DNA of 64,000 nucleotides from SAR92 clade bacterium H231 (lineage in GTDB: Bacteria > Pseudomonadota > Gammaproteobacteria > Pseudomonadales > Porticoccaceae). Below, piece by piece: positions 39,261-48,638 of the stretch. The translations under genes were made by a program, and so were the position numbers. The notes below the pieces were generated by a model. That model was not told where the DNA came from. It was given only the letters and a program-made list of their open reading frames with translations, and did not search any database. Every line of letters starts with the position of its first letter. The stretch's first letter is position 1. The stretch covers positions 868,001 to 932,000 of the forward strand of contig JAOALC010000001.1 in the NCBI GenBank assembly GCA_025153775.1. Direction: 5' to 3'.

Positions 39261-40925
39261 ATGTATAAATACGACCAATACGACCAAAAGCTTGTCGATG
39301 AGCGCGTCGAGCAGTACCGGGATCAAACCCAGCGCTACCTGGCTGGCGAAATCTCCGAAGAGCAATTTCTGCCCCTGCGCCTGCAGAACGGACTCTATGT
39401 TCAGCGCCTGGCTCCCATGTTACGCATAGCTGTGCCCTATGGCCTTCTGAGCAGCAAGCAGGTTCGCAAACTGGCTCATATCTCGCGCCGCTACGACAAG
39501 GGCTATGTGCACTTCACTACCAGACAGAATATTCAGCTTAACTGGCCCCAGCTGGAAGAGGTGCCGGATATTTTGGCAGAGCTGGCCAGCGTTGAAATGC
39601 ACGCTATTCAAACCAGCGGCAACTGTATTCGCAACACCACCACAGATCAGTTTGCGGGTGTGGCCAACGATGAAATTGAAGATCCCAGACCCTGGTGCGA
39701 AATTATTCGCCAGTGGTCTACTCTGCATCCGGAATTTGCCTTTCTGCCCCGTAAATTTAAGATTGCTGTCTGTGGCTCGGAAGAGGACAGAGCGGCATTT
39801 TTACTCCATGATATTGGCCTGCAACTGGTAGTAAACGACCAGGGCGAAACCGGCTTTCAGGTTTATGTGGGCGGCGGACTGGGTCGCACGCCTGTCATAG
39901 CCTCACTGATTCGCGAGTTTTTACCCAAGGAACATCTGCTCACCTATCTGGATGCTATTCTCAGGGTCTATAACCGCTACGGCAACCGCGACAACAAATA
40001 CAAGGCCCGAATTAAAATCCTGGTCAGAGCCTGGACTCCAGAAGTCTTTGCTCAGCGAGTTGAGAGCGAGTGGGCCCATTTAAAAGATGGCCCGGCAACT
40101 CTTAACGGCAGTGAGATTGAGCGGGTCAAAGGATTCTTTACCCTGCCCGACTACCGCTCGATCGACCAGACCTCTGTGGACAGCCAGGTAGCGGCTCTTG
40201 CCGCGGACAACCGCGCCTTTTCTCGCTGGCTAGACCGCAATGTAAGGGCTCAGAAACAACCGGGCTACGCCTCGGTCAGTCTGTCCCTCAAGCCGGCGGG
40301 GGTGGCCCCTGGTGATGTCACTGATCAGCAGCTGGAAATCATTGCCGATCTTGCCGATCGCTTCTCCTTTGGGGAAATTCGCTCCACCCACAACCAAAAT
40401 GTGGTGCTGGCAGATGTGGCCAAGGACGAACTCTTCGAGCTCTGGCAACTGGCAAAAGCCGCTGGCTTAGCTACGCCCAACATTGGCACCATCAACGATA
40501 TGATCTGCTGTCCCGGTGGCGACTACTGCTCCCTGGCCAATGCCAAATCTATTCCCGTAGCCGAGGCCATTCAACGAAAATTTGACGACCTGGACTATGT
40601 CTATGATCTGGGTAATCTGGAACTCAATATCTCCGGCTGCATGAACGCCTGTGGCCATCATCATATAGGCCATATAGGCATTCTGGGTGTGGATAAAAAA
40701 GGCGAGGAGTGGTACCAGATTCAGCTCGGCGGCAGCGCCAACAAAGATGCTGCACTGGGCAAGGTGCTGGGTCCCTCTCTATCCAGAGATGCGGTGACAG
40801 ACAGCATCGAAAAACTACTGGATGTCTATGTGGAGAATCGCCTTGAAGGTGAGGCTTTCCTGGGCACCTACCAACGCATTGGTATCGAAAAGTTTAAGCA
40901 GAGGGTATATGGCACAGCTTCTTAA
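39261..40925 (+). CDS. Nitrite/sulfite reductase (siroheme 4Fe-4S hemoprotein)
   Basis: A 554-residue single-subunit reductase of the nitrite/sulfite reductase family, most likely assimilatory sulfite to sulfide. It has two ferredoxin-like halves; FTTRQNIQLNWPQ and QTSGNCIRNTT bind siroheme. The 4Fe-4S/siroheme cysteines are in MICCPGGDYCSL (C-x5-C) and SGCMNACGHHHIG (C-x3-C). The following DUF934 gene overlaps it by 17 bases, a pairing common in Pseudomonas and relatives where this enzyme replaces CysI. No flavoprotein CysJ is visible, so another electron donor is likely. Confidence 0.9.
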   Translation: MYKYDQYDQKLVDERVEQYRDQTQRYLAGEISEEQFLPLRLQNGLYVQRLAPMLRIAVPYGLLSSKQVRKLAHISRRYDKGYVHFTTRQNIQLNWPQLEEVPDILAELASVEMHAIQTSGNCIRNTTTDQFAGVANDEIEDPRPWCEIIRQWSTLHPEFAFLPRKFKIAVCGSEEDRAAFLLHDIGLQLVVNDQGETGFQVYVGGGLGRTPVIASLIREFLPKEHLLTYLDAILRVYNRYGNRDNKYKARIKILVRAWTPEVFAQRVESEWAHLKDGPATLNGSEIERVKGFFTLPDYRSIDQTSVDSQVAALAADNRAFSRWLDRNVRAQKQPGYASVSLSLKPAGVAPGDVTDQQLEIIADLADRFSFGEIRSTHNQNVVLADVAKDELFELWQLAKAAGLATPNIGTINDMICCPGGDYCSLANAKSIPVAEAIQRKFDDLDYVYDLGNLELNISGCMNACGHHHIGHIGILGVDKKGEEWYQIQLGGSANKDAALGKVLGPSLSRDAVTDSIEKLLDVYVENRLEGEAFLGTYQRIGIEKFKQRVYGTAS

Positions 40926-41394
40926 AGAGGGTCAGGTTGTAGATAACAGCTGGTCCACAGTGGTTGAGGATGCTGGCGATCTGCCCCCCGGCGATATTTT
41001 GCTACCCCTACAGCGCTGGCTACACCAACATAGCCAGCTAAGCCAGCACAGCGGCAGAGTCGGCCTATGGATTGAGGGCAACGAGGAGATTGAGGCTGTC
41101 GCCGAGCAACTTATCCAGGCGCCAGTAGTGGCTATCCGCTTCCCCAAGTTTGTGGATGGCCGCGGTTTCTCGGCAGCGCGTCTGCTGCGCGAGCGCTATG
41201 GGTATCAGGGCGAGATTCGCGCCACTGGTGAGATAATTCGCGATCAGTTATATTTACTGCAGCGCTGTGGCTTTAACGCTTTTGAGTTTGGCGAAGAGGT
41301 TGATCTGGCCGAGGCCAGCAAATCTCTCGCAGACTTTTCTGACGCCTATCAGGTGGCTGCGGATCAGCCAATACCCCTATTTAAACGTCGCTAG
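40909..41394 (+). CDS. DUF934 domain protein, sulfite-reduction partner
   Basis: A 161-residue DUF934 protein that commonly follows one-subunit nitrite/sulfite reductases in gammaproteobacteria and is thought to help sulfite reduction; its biochemical role is not established. It contains the family stretch IRFPKFVDGRGFSAARLLRE and GEIIRDQLYLLQRCGFNAFE. The start is ATG 40909, with GAGGG just upstream, overlapping the end of the reductase gene. An earlier in-frame codon at 40822 would lie deep inside that gene. The overlap implies translational coupling. Confidence 0.88.
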   Translation: MAQLLKEGQVVDNSWSTVVEDAGDLPPGDILLPLQRWLHQHSQLSQHSGRVGLWIEGNEEIEAVAEQLIQAPVVAIRFPKFVDGRGFSAARLLRERYGYQGEIRATGEIIRDQLYLLQRCGFNAFEFGEEVDLAEASKSLADFSDAYQVAADQPIPLFKRR

Positions 41395-41415
41395 ATACTC
41401 TAGCTAGGCGGGCCC

Positions 41416-42585
41416 ATGGAACATGATGTAATACAGACATTTTTCCTTATTTTTAGTGGCGCAGCTGCCCTTGCCTCCCTGGCTCTGATAGGTCGTCAGC
41501 CCCTGCTGGTCGCCTATATTGCTCTGGGTGCCATACTGGGCCCCCACGGGCTGGGTATGGTGGCCGATGTAGAGTTAATTGGCCAGATCGCCAGCATTGG
41601 TATTATCTTTTTGCTGTTTCTTCTGGGTCTGGATATGCAGCCCCAGGCTCTGCTCAATGTACTCCGCCAGGTCACCCATATTACTTTAATCAGCTCGCTG
41701 CTATTTGCCGCCGCTGGCTACGCCACTGCCTATCTGTTTAATTACTCCCATCTGGAATGTCTAATCATTGGCACCTCTATGATGTTTTCCAGCACCATAA
41801 TAGGGATCAAACTACTGCCTACCACAGTGCTGCACCACAAGCATTCCGGTGAACTGATGATTGGCATGCTGCTGATGCAGGACTTTTTAGCAATCTTTGT
41901 GCTGCTGGTGCTGATTTCAGGAGTGTCAGAATCCAACAGTGAAAACCTGATTACCTTTGGCAAAAGTCTAGTGGCCCTGCCCCTGCTGATTGGCGGCGCC
42001 CTGGTGGCGGTTAGGGTGCTGTTGCAGCCCCTGTTTGCACGTTTTGATCGCATAGGTGAATATGTGTTCTTGCTGGCTATCGGCTGGTGTCTGGGTGTAG
42101 CTGAACTGGCCGAAATAATGGGTCTTTCTCGAGAAATTGGCGCCTTTGTGGCCGGCATATCTCTGGCTACCAGCCCTATTGCCCAGTATATAGCCCTCAA
42201 CCTTAAGCCTCTGCGAGACTTCTTTTTAATTCTGTTTTTCTTCTCTCTGGGGGGCGCCTTCGATCTGGCTCTGATTCCCCATATTATTGTTCCAGTGCTG
42301 GTACTGGCCGCGATCATGCTCTGTATAAAACCGGTAATCTACAAATTTCTGCTGGCTAAAAGTGAGAGCAAGGCCCTGTCCTGGGATATAGGTTTCCGGC
42401 TGGGTCAAAACAGTGAATTCTCACTGCTGATTGCCTACCTGGCATTTAATACTGGTCTAATTGGCAATAATGCCTCACACCTTATACAGGCCGTGGCCAT
42501 TGTTACCTTCCTGATATCCAGCTATATAGTGGTTATCAACTTCCCCAGCCCTATAGCCATAAGCAGTCGTCTGCGTCGCGACTAG
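41416..42585 (+). CDS. Cation:proton antiporter, CPA2 (KefB/RosB-like) family
   Basis: A 389-residue membrane protein with about 12 helices of the CPA2 monovalent cation:proton antiporter group. The FSSTIIGIKLLPTT, LLGLDMQPQALLNVLRQV and GAFVAGISLATSPIAQYIA segments are characteristic. It ends after the transmembrane domain, so the C-terminal TrkA-N/RCK ligand-binding domain found in KefB and KefC is absent. It probably exchanges Na+ or K+ for protons. It follows the DUF934 gene by 21 bases and may be co-transcribed with it. Confidence 0.85.
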   Translation: MEHDVIQTFFLIFSGAAALASLALIGRQPLLVAYIALGAILGPHGLGMVADVELIGQIASIGIIFLLFLLGLDMQPQALLNVLRQVTHITLISSLLFAAAGYATAYLFNYSHLECLIIGTSMMFSSTIIGIKLLPTTVLHHKHSGELMIGMLLMQDFLAIFVLLVLISGVSESNSENLITFGKSLVALPLLIGGALVAVRVLLQPLFARFDRIGEYVFLLAIGWCLGVAELAEIMGLSREIGAFVAGISLATSPIAQYIALNLKPLRDFFLILFFFSLGGAFDLALIPHIIVPVLVLAAIMLCIKPVIYKFLLAKSESKALSWDIGFRLGQNSEFSLLIAYLAFNTGLIGNNASHLIQAVAIVTFLISSYIVVINFPSPIAISSRLRRD

Positions 42586-42705
42586 CAGTTGCGCCACAGA
42601 GTTTAAGTACTGGAGCATTTAGCCCTGCCCGGCGGTTATTTTCTGCTATCCTGATATTGATCCTACAGCAAACGGACTATTAATCAGGATCCACAATGCA
42701 GACAA

Positions 42706-43743
42706 ATGGGATGTCTAGGGATTATGAATCGAACCTCAAGAGTACTAAGAACCACCAGCGACACCAGTCTTGCCAGCGAGCTGGCGCAGCGCACCCTCAC
42801 TGATTACAGTATCAGCACTGAACTGTCCTCAGAGCTCAGAGTGGGCACCCTGGCCTACTTTAGTATCCAGCAAGAATTTACCCGCATCAGCAAAGCTATC
42901 AAGTCTGGCAGCCCATTGCAGATTGAGCGCATAGACCCCCTGCTCAAGGCTCTGGTTGACAGTATTATTCGCAATCCCGCCGCCGGGGTCTGGCTGGCAC
43001 GCCTTAAGAGCAAGAGCAGCTATGCTCATCGCCACTGTATTTCCTGCGCTATTCTATGCGCAGTTATGGGTCGCCAGCTGGGTTTTGATACTGAATCTAT
43101 GCGCAGGCTCAGCCTGGCTGGCCTGCTGATGGACAGCGGCAAGTTGCTATTGGCGGACAGTCTGTTGCGCAAAACCCAATCCCTCAGCCCAGCTGAGCAA
43201 CAGGAGACCCAGCGACATACGGAGCTAGGGCTCGAGGCTGTAGCCAGCGCCGACTTGCCAGAAGAAGTACTGCAGGTAATTCGCTATCACCATGAGCGCT
43301 TTGATGGCAGTGGCTACCCGGATGGGCTGAGTGGCACCCAGATACCATTATTCGCCCGAATTGCAGCTATTGTTGACTGCTATGACGCCATGACCAGCCC
43401 CAGATACTATGCCACGCCCATAGTTCATTCCGAGGCTATTATGAAATTGGCGGGCTGGCGCAAAACATTGTTTCAGAAGGAGCTGGTAGATACCTTTATC
43501 CAGGCCATTGGGCTCTACCCTCCAGGCTCACTGGTTGAGCTGACCAGCGGTGAAGTCGCAGTGGTCAGTGATTTCCGTGTGGGTATGGGCAGAAAGCCTG
43601 AGCTAACCGTTATTCTGGACACCAACAAAAACCGCCTGACCAGAAAAAAAGCCCTCAAGCTCACCGGCAAAGAGGGCAATATTGATATAGCTAAAAACCT
43701 GCCCCCGGATGCCTATAATCTGGATCCGGAAGCGCTGTTTTAA
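42706..43743 (+). CDS. HD-GYP domain protein with substituted metal ligand
   Basis: A 345-residue protein whose central part (about 105-260) is an HD-GYP domain, the family that hydrolyses cyclic di-GMP. The HHERFDGSGYPDG motif (195-207) and other ligands (His108, Asp143, His171, His195, His196, Asp224) are present, but the histidine of the HD pair is replaced by methionine (LLMDSGK, Met142). The N-terminal 90 residues resemble no known sensor domain. The start is uncertain: ATG 42706 or ATG 42724. The best ribosome binding site (CAGGA, 42685-42689) precedes an ATG at 42696 in another frame. Activity may be altered or lost. Confidence 0.8.
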   Translation: MGCLGIMNRTSRVLRTTSDTSLASELAQRTLTDYSISTELSSELRVGTLAYFSIQQEFTRISKAIKSGSPLQIERIDPLLKALVDSIIRNPAAGVWLARLKSKSSYAHRHCISCAILCAVMGRQLGFDTESMRRLSLAGLLMDSGKLLLADSLLRKTQSLSPAEQQETQRHTELGLEAVASADLPEEVLQVIRYHHERFDGSGYPDGLSGTQIPLFARIAAIVDCYDAMTSPRYYATPIVHSEAIMKLAGWRKTLFQKELVDTFIQAIGLYPPGSLVELTSGEVAVVSDFRVGMGRKPELTVILDTNKNRLTRKKALKLTGKEGNIDIAKNLPPDAYNLDPEALF

Positions 43744-43786
43744 GCTAAATTTTCGAATGGTTGTAGGATGTACTGTAGGCTAGATT

Positions 43787-44872
43787 CTAGACCTGCTTGT
43801 GGGAATCTTGGGTCAGGCGCGTCCACCACTTTAGCAGCAGGCGATCGGCGCTCTCTTCTGCAGCTATGCCCAGACGCTCGTACAGCTTTTTCTTGTGCAC
43901 GTAGGCCACCTCGTAGACATCGGCTTCCTGAATGCGCGTTACCAGATACTCATCACTGGTCTGTACATCATCCACCATTGCCATTTCCAGAGCCTGGGAG
44001 CCGTACCAGGTCTCACCAGTGGCAATCTTTTCTATATCCAGCTGTGGGCGTCTCGAGGACACATGGGCCTTAAATAGCTGGTGAATATCTTCTAGATCCT
44101 CAACAAATTTCTTGCGCCCCTTGGTGGTATTCTCACCAAACATGGTCATGGTGCGCTTGTATTTGCCCGCGGTAAGAATCTCGTAATCCACATCGTGCTT
44201 CTTCAGTACTCTATTGAAGTTGGGCAGCTGAGCAACCACACCTATGGAGCCAATAATGGCAAAGGGTGCCGCCAAAATCTTGTCGGCCACACAGGCCATC
44301 ATATAGCCGCCGCTGGCCGCAACCTTATCCACACAGACTGTCAGCGGTATCTGAGCCTTGCGAATACGATCCAGCTGAGAGCTAGCCAAACCATAGCTGT
44401 GCACCATACCGCCGGGGCTCTCCAGCTTGACCAAAACCTCGTCATTGGCTGTGGCCTGAGTGAGCACCGCAGTTATCTCCTCGCGCAGATGGCTAGTAGC
44501 CGAAGCGCTGATATTGCCATTAAAGTTGAGTACAAACACTCGACTTCTGGCCTGGGTCTCTTCGCTATCCCCAGTATCCGCCTGTTTGCTGGCTTTTTTA
44601 TCACGCTTTTTATCGAGCTTAGCCTGCTTCTTTTTCGCCTTGTGGAGTTTTTTCTCCTCTGCTTTTTGCAGCGCCTCATCCATAGTGGCAATCAGCATGG
44701 CTTCACTCATATCATTAAACTGCTGATTCAATGGGGTGATTTCCAAATGACCTTTATCAGCCTGCTGTTTCTTTTGGCCAACAGTTACAACAGCAGACAC
44801 AATAATAACCACAGCAATAACCACAGTCGCCACTTTGGCCAAAAACAGCCCGTATTCAGCTAAGAATTCCAA
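43787..44872 (-). CDS. sohB: S49-family inner-membrane protease SohB
   Basis: A signal-peptide-peptidase-A-like serine protease of 361 residues anchored by an N-terminal helix, with its active site in the periplasm. The catalytic serine is in KVAASGGYMMAC (Ser187) and the general-base lysine in TAGKYKRT (Lys239). The 52-residue spacing equals that in E. coli SohB. The linker after the helix is lysine-rich. No ATG is available. TTG 44872 is preferred because GGAG lies six bases upstream and it aligns with the E. coli start; a TTG at 44887 is the alternative. It converges with the HD-GYP gene. Confidence 0.9.
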   Translation of the reverse strand: MEFLAEYGLFLAKVATVVIAVVIIVSAVVTVGQKKQQADKGHLEITPLNQQFNDMSEAMLIATMDEALQKAEEKKLHKAKKKQAKLDKKRDKKASKQADTGDSEETQARSRVFVLNFNGNISASATSHLREEITAVLTQATANDEVLVKLESPGGMVHSYGLASSQLDRIRKAQIPLTVCVDKVAASGGYMMACVADKILAAPFAIIGSIGVVAQLPNFNRVLKKHDVDYEILTAGKYKRTMTMFGENTTKGRKKFVEDLEDIHQLFKAHVSSRRPQLDIEKIATGETWYGSQALEMAMVDDVQTSDEYLVTRIQEADVYEVAYVHKKKLYERLGIAAEESADRLLLKWWTRLTQDSHKQV

Positions 44873-44924
44873 GTTCCACTCCAACAATATTCAAAAGGTA
44901 AATTATAGTTCAAATTGGCAACTG

Positions 44925-45773
44925 CTACTGTTGCGCCGAAGCCTGATCGACAAAGTGCTTAATCAGTCGACCAGACATAATGGTGGGCGGGGGTACATAA
45001 TGGGGTAAATCATCGTAGCGGCACCAGTGGGCCTCGCTGATTTCAACACCATCCACCACAATCTCCTCAGTCACAGCATCAGCAATAAAGCCCAGCATTA
45101 ACTGCCCCGGATAGGGCCAGGACTGACTACCCACATAGCGGATATTAGTGATTTCCACACCAACTTCTTCATACACCTCACGGTGCAGTGCCTGCTCAGC
45201 ACTTTCACCAGCCTCAATAAACCCGGCCAGCGTACTAAACATACCATCGGGCCAGTTTGGCTGACGCGCCAATAGACAGTGATCGCCCCTGGTGACTACT
45301 ACAATAACGCAGGGGGATATGCGCGGATAGTTATTGATATCACAGGGCTCACAGCGCATGGCATGCTCAGTGACCGACGAGCTCATCTGAGTGCCACAGC
45401 TGCCGCAGTACTGATGCTTGTCCTGCCAGTCGAGCAACTGCACTGCGCGACAGACCATAGTAAACTCTTCGTCTCCAGACTTAGCCAGCAGGCTGCGCAA
45501 CTCCATGGCACTGAAGTCCGAGGCCGCCCTGGCATCCTCAGACAGAGCCCAGACCTGACAGTCCACTCCCTGCCACTGGCCCAGTAACAGCCGTCGCTCG
45601 CAGAAAAACTTTAGCTGGTCAGCTGTCTCATGATCAATAAGCACTGCCGAGCTGGGCCCGCCACCATCCGGCACCAGGATATCCCGACCAATCACGGCCA
45701 GAATCCAGCGCTTTTCTGTATTTAGAGGCTTGGGGTTGGCATGGAAGCCATTGGTAATCTGCGCATTGGACAA
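44925..45773 (-). CDS. nudC: NAD(+)/NADH diphosphatase NudC
   Basis: A 282-residue Nudix hydrolase that splits NADH or NAD to NMN(H) and AMP and, in E. coli, removes NAD caps from RNA. The zinc ribbon CGSCG with CEPC, the Nudix box GFIEAGE with REVYEEVGVE, and the NudC-specific motif SQSWPYPGQLM (usually SQPWPFPxSLM) downstream of the box identify it. It starts with TTG 45773, with AAGG about ten bases upstream. It lies 52 bases upstream of sohB on the same strand and is divergent from nhaB. Confidence 0.92.
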   Translation of the reverse strand: MSNAQITNGFHANPKPLNTEKRWILAVIGRDILVPDGGGPSSAVLIDHETADQLKFFCERRLLLGQWQGVDCQVWALSEDARAASDFSAMELRSLLAKSGDEEFTMVCRAVQLLDWQDKHQYCGSCGTQMSSSVTEHAMRCEPCDINNYPRISPCVIVVVTRGDHCLLARQPNWPDGMFSTLAGFIEAGESAEQALHREVYEEVGVEITNIRYVGSQSWPYPGQLMLGFIADAVTEEIVVDGVEISEAHWCRYDDLPHYVPPPTIMSGRLIKHFVDQASAQQ

Positions 45774-45971
45774 CGGGATAACACCTTATGTTTGGCTATT
45801 CTAAACGGCTATTTTGAAAGGCTCTTGTAAAAGCTCTTATTGCTTGCAAACTGACTGCGCTGCGGCTAAGGTTTGAGCCTGATTTTGCGCTAGTCTAACA
45901 TGAATAAACCCGGTGGACTGCCCGGTCTATAAGACAATTAACTCTAAATATATAAACTTGAGGGATACTTG

Positions 45972-47477
45972 ATGACTCCAACTTTGCCACAGGCATTTAA
46001 AAAGAACTTTCTCGGCAACTCGCCCGGGTGGTACGAGACGGCAATTATTGCGTTTTTAATCCTTAACCCCATCGCCCTCTACCTCTTCGGCCCCTTTATT
46101 ACTGGCTGGATGTTGATTGGAGAATTTATTTTTACTCTGGCAATGGCCCTCAAATGCTACCCATTACAGCCGGGCGGACTGCTCGCCATTGAAGCCATAG
46201 CTCTGGGTATGGCCAGCCCCGAAGCAGTCTACCAGGAGACTGTCGCCAACTTCCCGGTGATTATGCTGCTAATGTTTATGGTCGCCGGCATCTACTTTAT
46301 GCGCGACATACTGCTGTTCACCTTTACCAAAATTCTACTCGGCGTTAAGTCCAAAACGGCATTGTCGTTTTTGTTCTGTTTCGCTGGCGCAGTGCTGTCT
46401 GCCTTCCTGGATGCTCTGACAGTTACCGCAGTTCTGATTACCATTTCGGTGGGCTTCTACTCGGTGTACCACAAGGTGGCATCGGGCAAGAAAATCATCG
46501 ATGAAAATCATGACCATGCCGACGATAAAAGCCTGATATCCAATCATCGTCAGAACCTCGAAGACTTCCGCGCCTTTCTGCGCAGCCTGATTATGCACGG
46601 CGCTGTGGGTACAGCTCTGGGTGGAGTAATGACCCTAGTAGGCGAGCCGCAAAATCTGTTGATTGCAGAGCGAGCCGGTTGGGAGTTTATGGAATTCTTT
46701 ACCCGCATGGCGCCAGTGACCCTGCCGGTGTTTTTCTGTGGCCTGTTGACCTGCATACTGCTCGAAAAAACCAAGATCCTCGGCTACGGCGCTACCCTGC
46801 CCGACGCAGTGCGTCAGGTACTTAAAGAGTCCAGCGACCACGAAGATTCAAAGCGCACCCAGCAGGACAAAGCTGCACTGATTATCCAGGGCATAGTTGC
46901 CGTTATTCTGGTTCTAGCTCTGGCATTCCACATAGCTGAAGTGGGCATTATCGGTCTGATGATCATAGTTCTGCTCACCGCCTTTAACGGTATTACCGAA
47001 GAGCACCGCATCGGCCACGCCTTTGAAGAGGCCCTGCCCTTTACCGCACTGCTGGTAGTGTTTTTCGCCATTGTGGCAGTAATCCATGAGCAGCATCTGT
47101 TCTCTCCAGTTATTCACTGGGTGCTGGCAATGGACGAGTCGATACAGCCCGGCATGTTCTTCCTGGCCAATGGTCTGCTCTCTGCTATCAGCGACAATGT
47201 GTTTGTGGCTACTGTATATATCAATGAGGTACGAGCTGTACTGGATGCTGGCGATATTAGCCGCGAGCACTTCGACAAGCTGGTTATTGCTATCAACACT
47301 GGTACCAACCTGCCCAGCGTGGCAACGCCCAATGGTCAGGCAGCCTTCCTGTTCCTGCTGACCTCTGCATTGGCCCCGCTAATCAGACTGTCTTATATGC
47401 GCATGGTGATAATGGCTCTGCCCTACACTGTAGTGCTGACAATAGTCGGTCTGCTAGGCGTTCACTACAATATCTAA
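45972..47477 (+). CDS. nhaB: Na+/H+ antiporter NhaB
   Basis: A 501-residue sodium/proton antiporter that exports Na+ at the expense of the proton gradient, useful to a marine bacterium. The product has about 12 helices and family segments [53 protein letters not shown] and [18 protein letters not shown]. The start is ATG 45972 with AGGG seven bases upstream; the preceding TTG is not needed. A strong terminator follows, so it is probably transcribed alone. Confidence 0.96.
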   Translation: MTPTLPQAFKKNFLGNSPGWYETAIIAFLILNPIALYLFGPFITGWMLIGEFIFTLAMALKCYPLQPGGLLAIEAIALGMASPEAVYQETVANFPVIMLLMFMVAGIYFMRDILLFTFTKILLGVKSKTALSFLFCFAGAVLSAFLDALTVTAVLITISVGFYSVYHKVASGKKIIDENHDHADDKSLISNHRQNLEDFRAFLRSLIMHGAVGTALGGVMTLVGEPQNLLIAERAGWEFMEFFTRMAPVTLPVFFCGLLTCILLEKTKILGYGATLPDAVRQVLKESSDHEDSKRTQQDKAALIIQGIVAVILVLALAFHIAEVGIIGLMIIVLLTAFNGITEEHRIGHAFEEALPFTALLVVFFAIVAVIHEQHLFSPVIHWVLAMDESIQPGMFFLANGLLSAISDNVFVATVYINEVRAVLDAGDISREHFDKLVIAINTGTNLPSVATPNGQAAFLFLLTSALAPLIRLSYMRMVIMALPYTVVLTIVGLLGVHYNI

Positions 47478-47492
47478 GAGCGCACAATTGAA

Positions 47493-47526
47493 TAAGGCCC
47501 GACTAGTAATAGTCGGGCCTTTTTTA
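47493..47526 (+). terminator. Rho-independent terminator after nhaB
   Basis: AAGGCCCGACTA (47494-47505) pairs with TAGTCGGGCCTT (47510-47521) around GTAA and runs into T residues. A perfect twelve-pair stem makes this one of the strongest terminators in the window. Confidence 0.93.
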
Positions 47527-47593
47527 TGCCTAAAGAAATCCCACCGAACCCAAAGCTCCCCTTCCCAGACCCCTGAGAAAAACCAGATAGTAT

Positions 47594-47624
47594 AAAAAAG
47601 GCCCGCCTGAGCGAGCCTTTTCAC
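47594..47624 (-). terminator. Rho-independent terminator for the minus-strand acyl-CoA operon
   Basis: AAAAGGC and GCCTTTT arms (about 47597-47603 and 47615-47621) with GC-rich inner bases and a CTGA loop. Read on the minus strand, the stem is followed by a T run. It lies 14 bases after the stop of the quinone-oxidoreductase gene and faces the nhaB terminator. Confidence 0.75.
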
Positions 47625-47637
47625 TTATAGCCAATAA

Positions 47638-48615
47638 CTAGGCGTTGGATAGGATAACCTTACCCTTGGCGCGACGCTCAGAGATTGATGCAAATGCCGC
47701 CCTGTAGTCATCCAGAGGGTAGACCTCGGTCACCAGTGGTGAGAACTTACCGCTGTCGATCATTTCAATCAGCTCATCAAAGTTCTTGCGAGACTCCACA
47801 GGCGCACGGGCAGCCCAGGAACCCCAGAACACCCCAATCAGTGACGCTCCCTTAAGCAGCGCCAGGTTCAGTGGCATAGCGGGAATAGGACCCGAGGCAA
47901 AACCAATCACCAAGAAACGACCATCCCAGGCAATGGCGCGAAATGCCTGCTCAGAGAACTCTCCACCAACCGGATCATAGACAACATCCACGCCCTTGCC
48001 GCCAGTTAGCTCTTTAACCTTGTCTTTAAGGCTCTCGGTAGAGTAATTAATACGCAGGTCAGCCCCGGCCTCGCAGGCAAAGTCTAGCTTCTCTTCAGTG
48101 CTCGCAGCGGCAATCACAGTGGCGCCCATCGCCTTGGCGATCTGAATAGTGGCAATGCCCACACCTCCAGCTGCACCCAGCACCAGCAGAGTCTCGCCGG
48201 GCTGAATATTAGCCTGCTGCTTAAGCGCGTAATAGGAGGTGCCATAGGTAATGGCAAAGCCCGCCGCCTGCTCAAAGGACATGGTATTACCCATCTCAAA
48301 GGTAGTGTGCTCATTGACCACGCATTGCTCAGCAAAAGCACCTATCTGAGTGGTGGCAATAACCTTGTCGCCCAGCTTGCGGCTGGTGACGCCCTCGCCT
48401 ACGGCGGTAACCACCCCAGCCAACTCAGCGCCAGGTATAAATGGCAGCTCAGGTTTAAACTGATATTTACCCTGAACAGTTAGCACATCGGGGAAATTTA
48501 CCCCGGTGGCCTTGATATCCATCAGAATTTCACCTTTGCCCGGAGTTGGAGCTTCCACCTCTTCTAAAGCCAAATTTTCCGTGGGACCAAATTCCTTACA
48601 GACTAGTGCTCTCAT
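47638..48615 (-). CDS. NADPH:quinone oxidoreductase-like MDR family protein
   Basis: A 325-residue medium-chain dehydrogenase/reductase without zinc ligands, of the quinone oxidoreductase/crotonyl-CoA reductase-like type. It has an N-terminal GroES-like domain (PGAELAGVVTAVGEGV) and the NADPH motif VLGAAGGVGIATIQIAKAMGA. In acyl-CoA catabolic clusters such proteins often act as enoyl-CoA or quinone reductases. It is the last gene of the five-gene minus-strand operon that begins at 53245, 23 bases after the SDR gene, and is followed by a terminator. Confidence 0.85.
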   Translation of the reverse strand: MRALVCKEFGPTENLALEEVEAPTPGKGEILMDIKATGVNFPDVLTVQGKYQFKPELPFIPGAELAGVVTAVGEGVTSRKLGDKVIATTQIGAFAEQCVVNEHTTFEMGNTMSFEQAAGFAITYGTSYYALKQQANIQPGETLLVLGAAGGVGIATIQIAKAMGATVIAAASTEEKLDFACEAGADLRINYSTESLKDKVKELTGGKGVDVVYDPVGGEFSEQAFRAIAWDGRFLVIGFASGPIPAMPLNLALLKGASLIGVFWGSWAARAPVESRKNFDELIEMIDSGKFSPLVTEVYPLDDYRAAFASISERRAKGKVILSNA

Positions 48616-48638
48616 TGTATTATCCTGATGTTATTATT

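Noticed and set aside
44195-44863. A 222-codon open frame on the plus strand opposite sohB
   Set aside because: It is antisense to a clear SohB with catalytic residues, and its translation shows no known motif.
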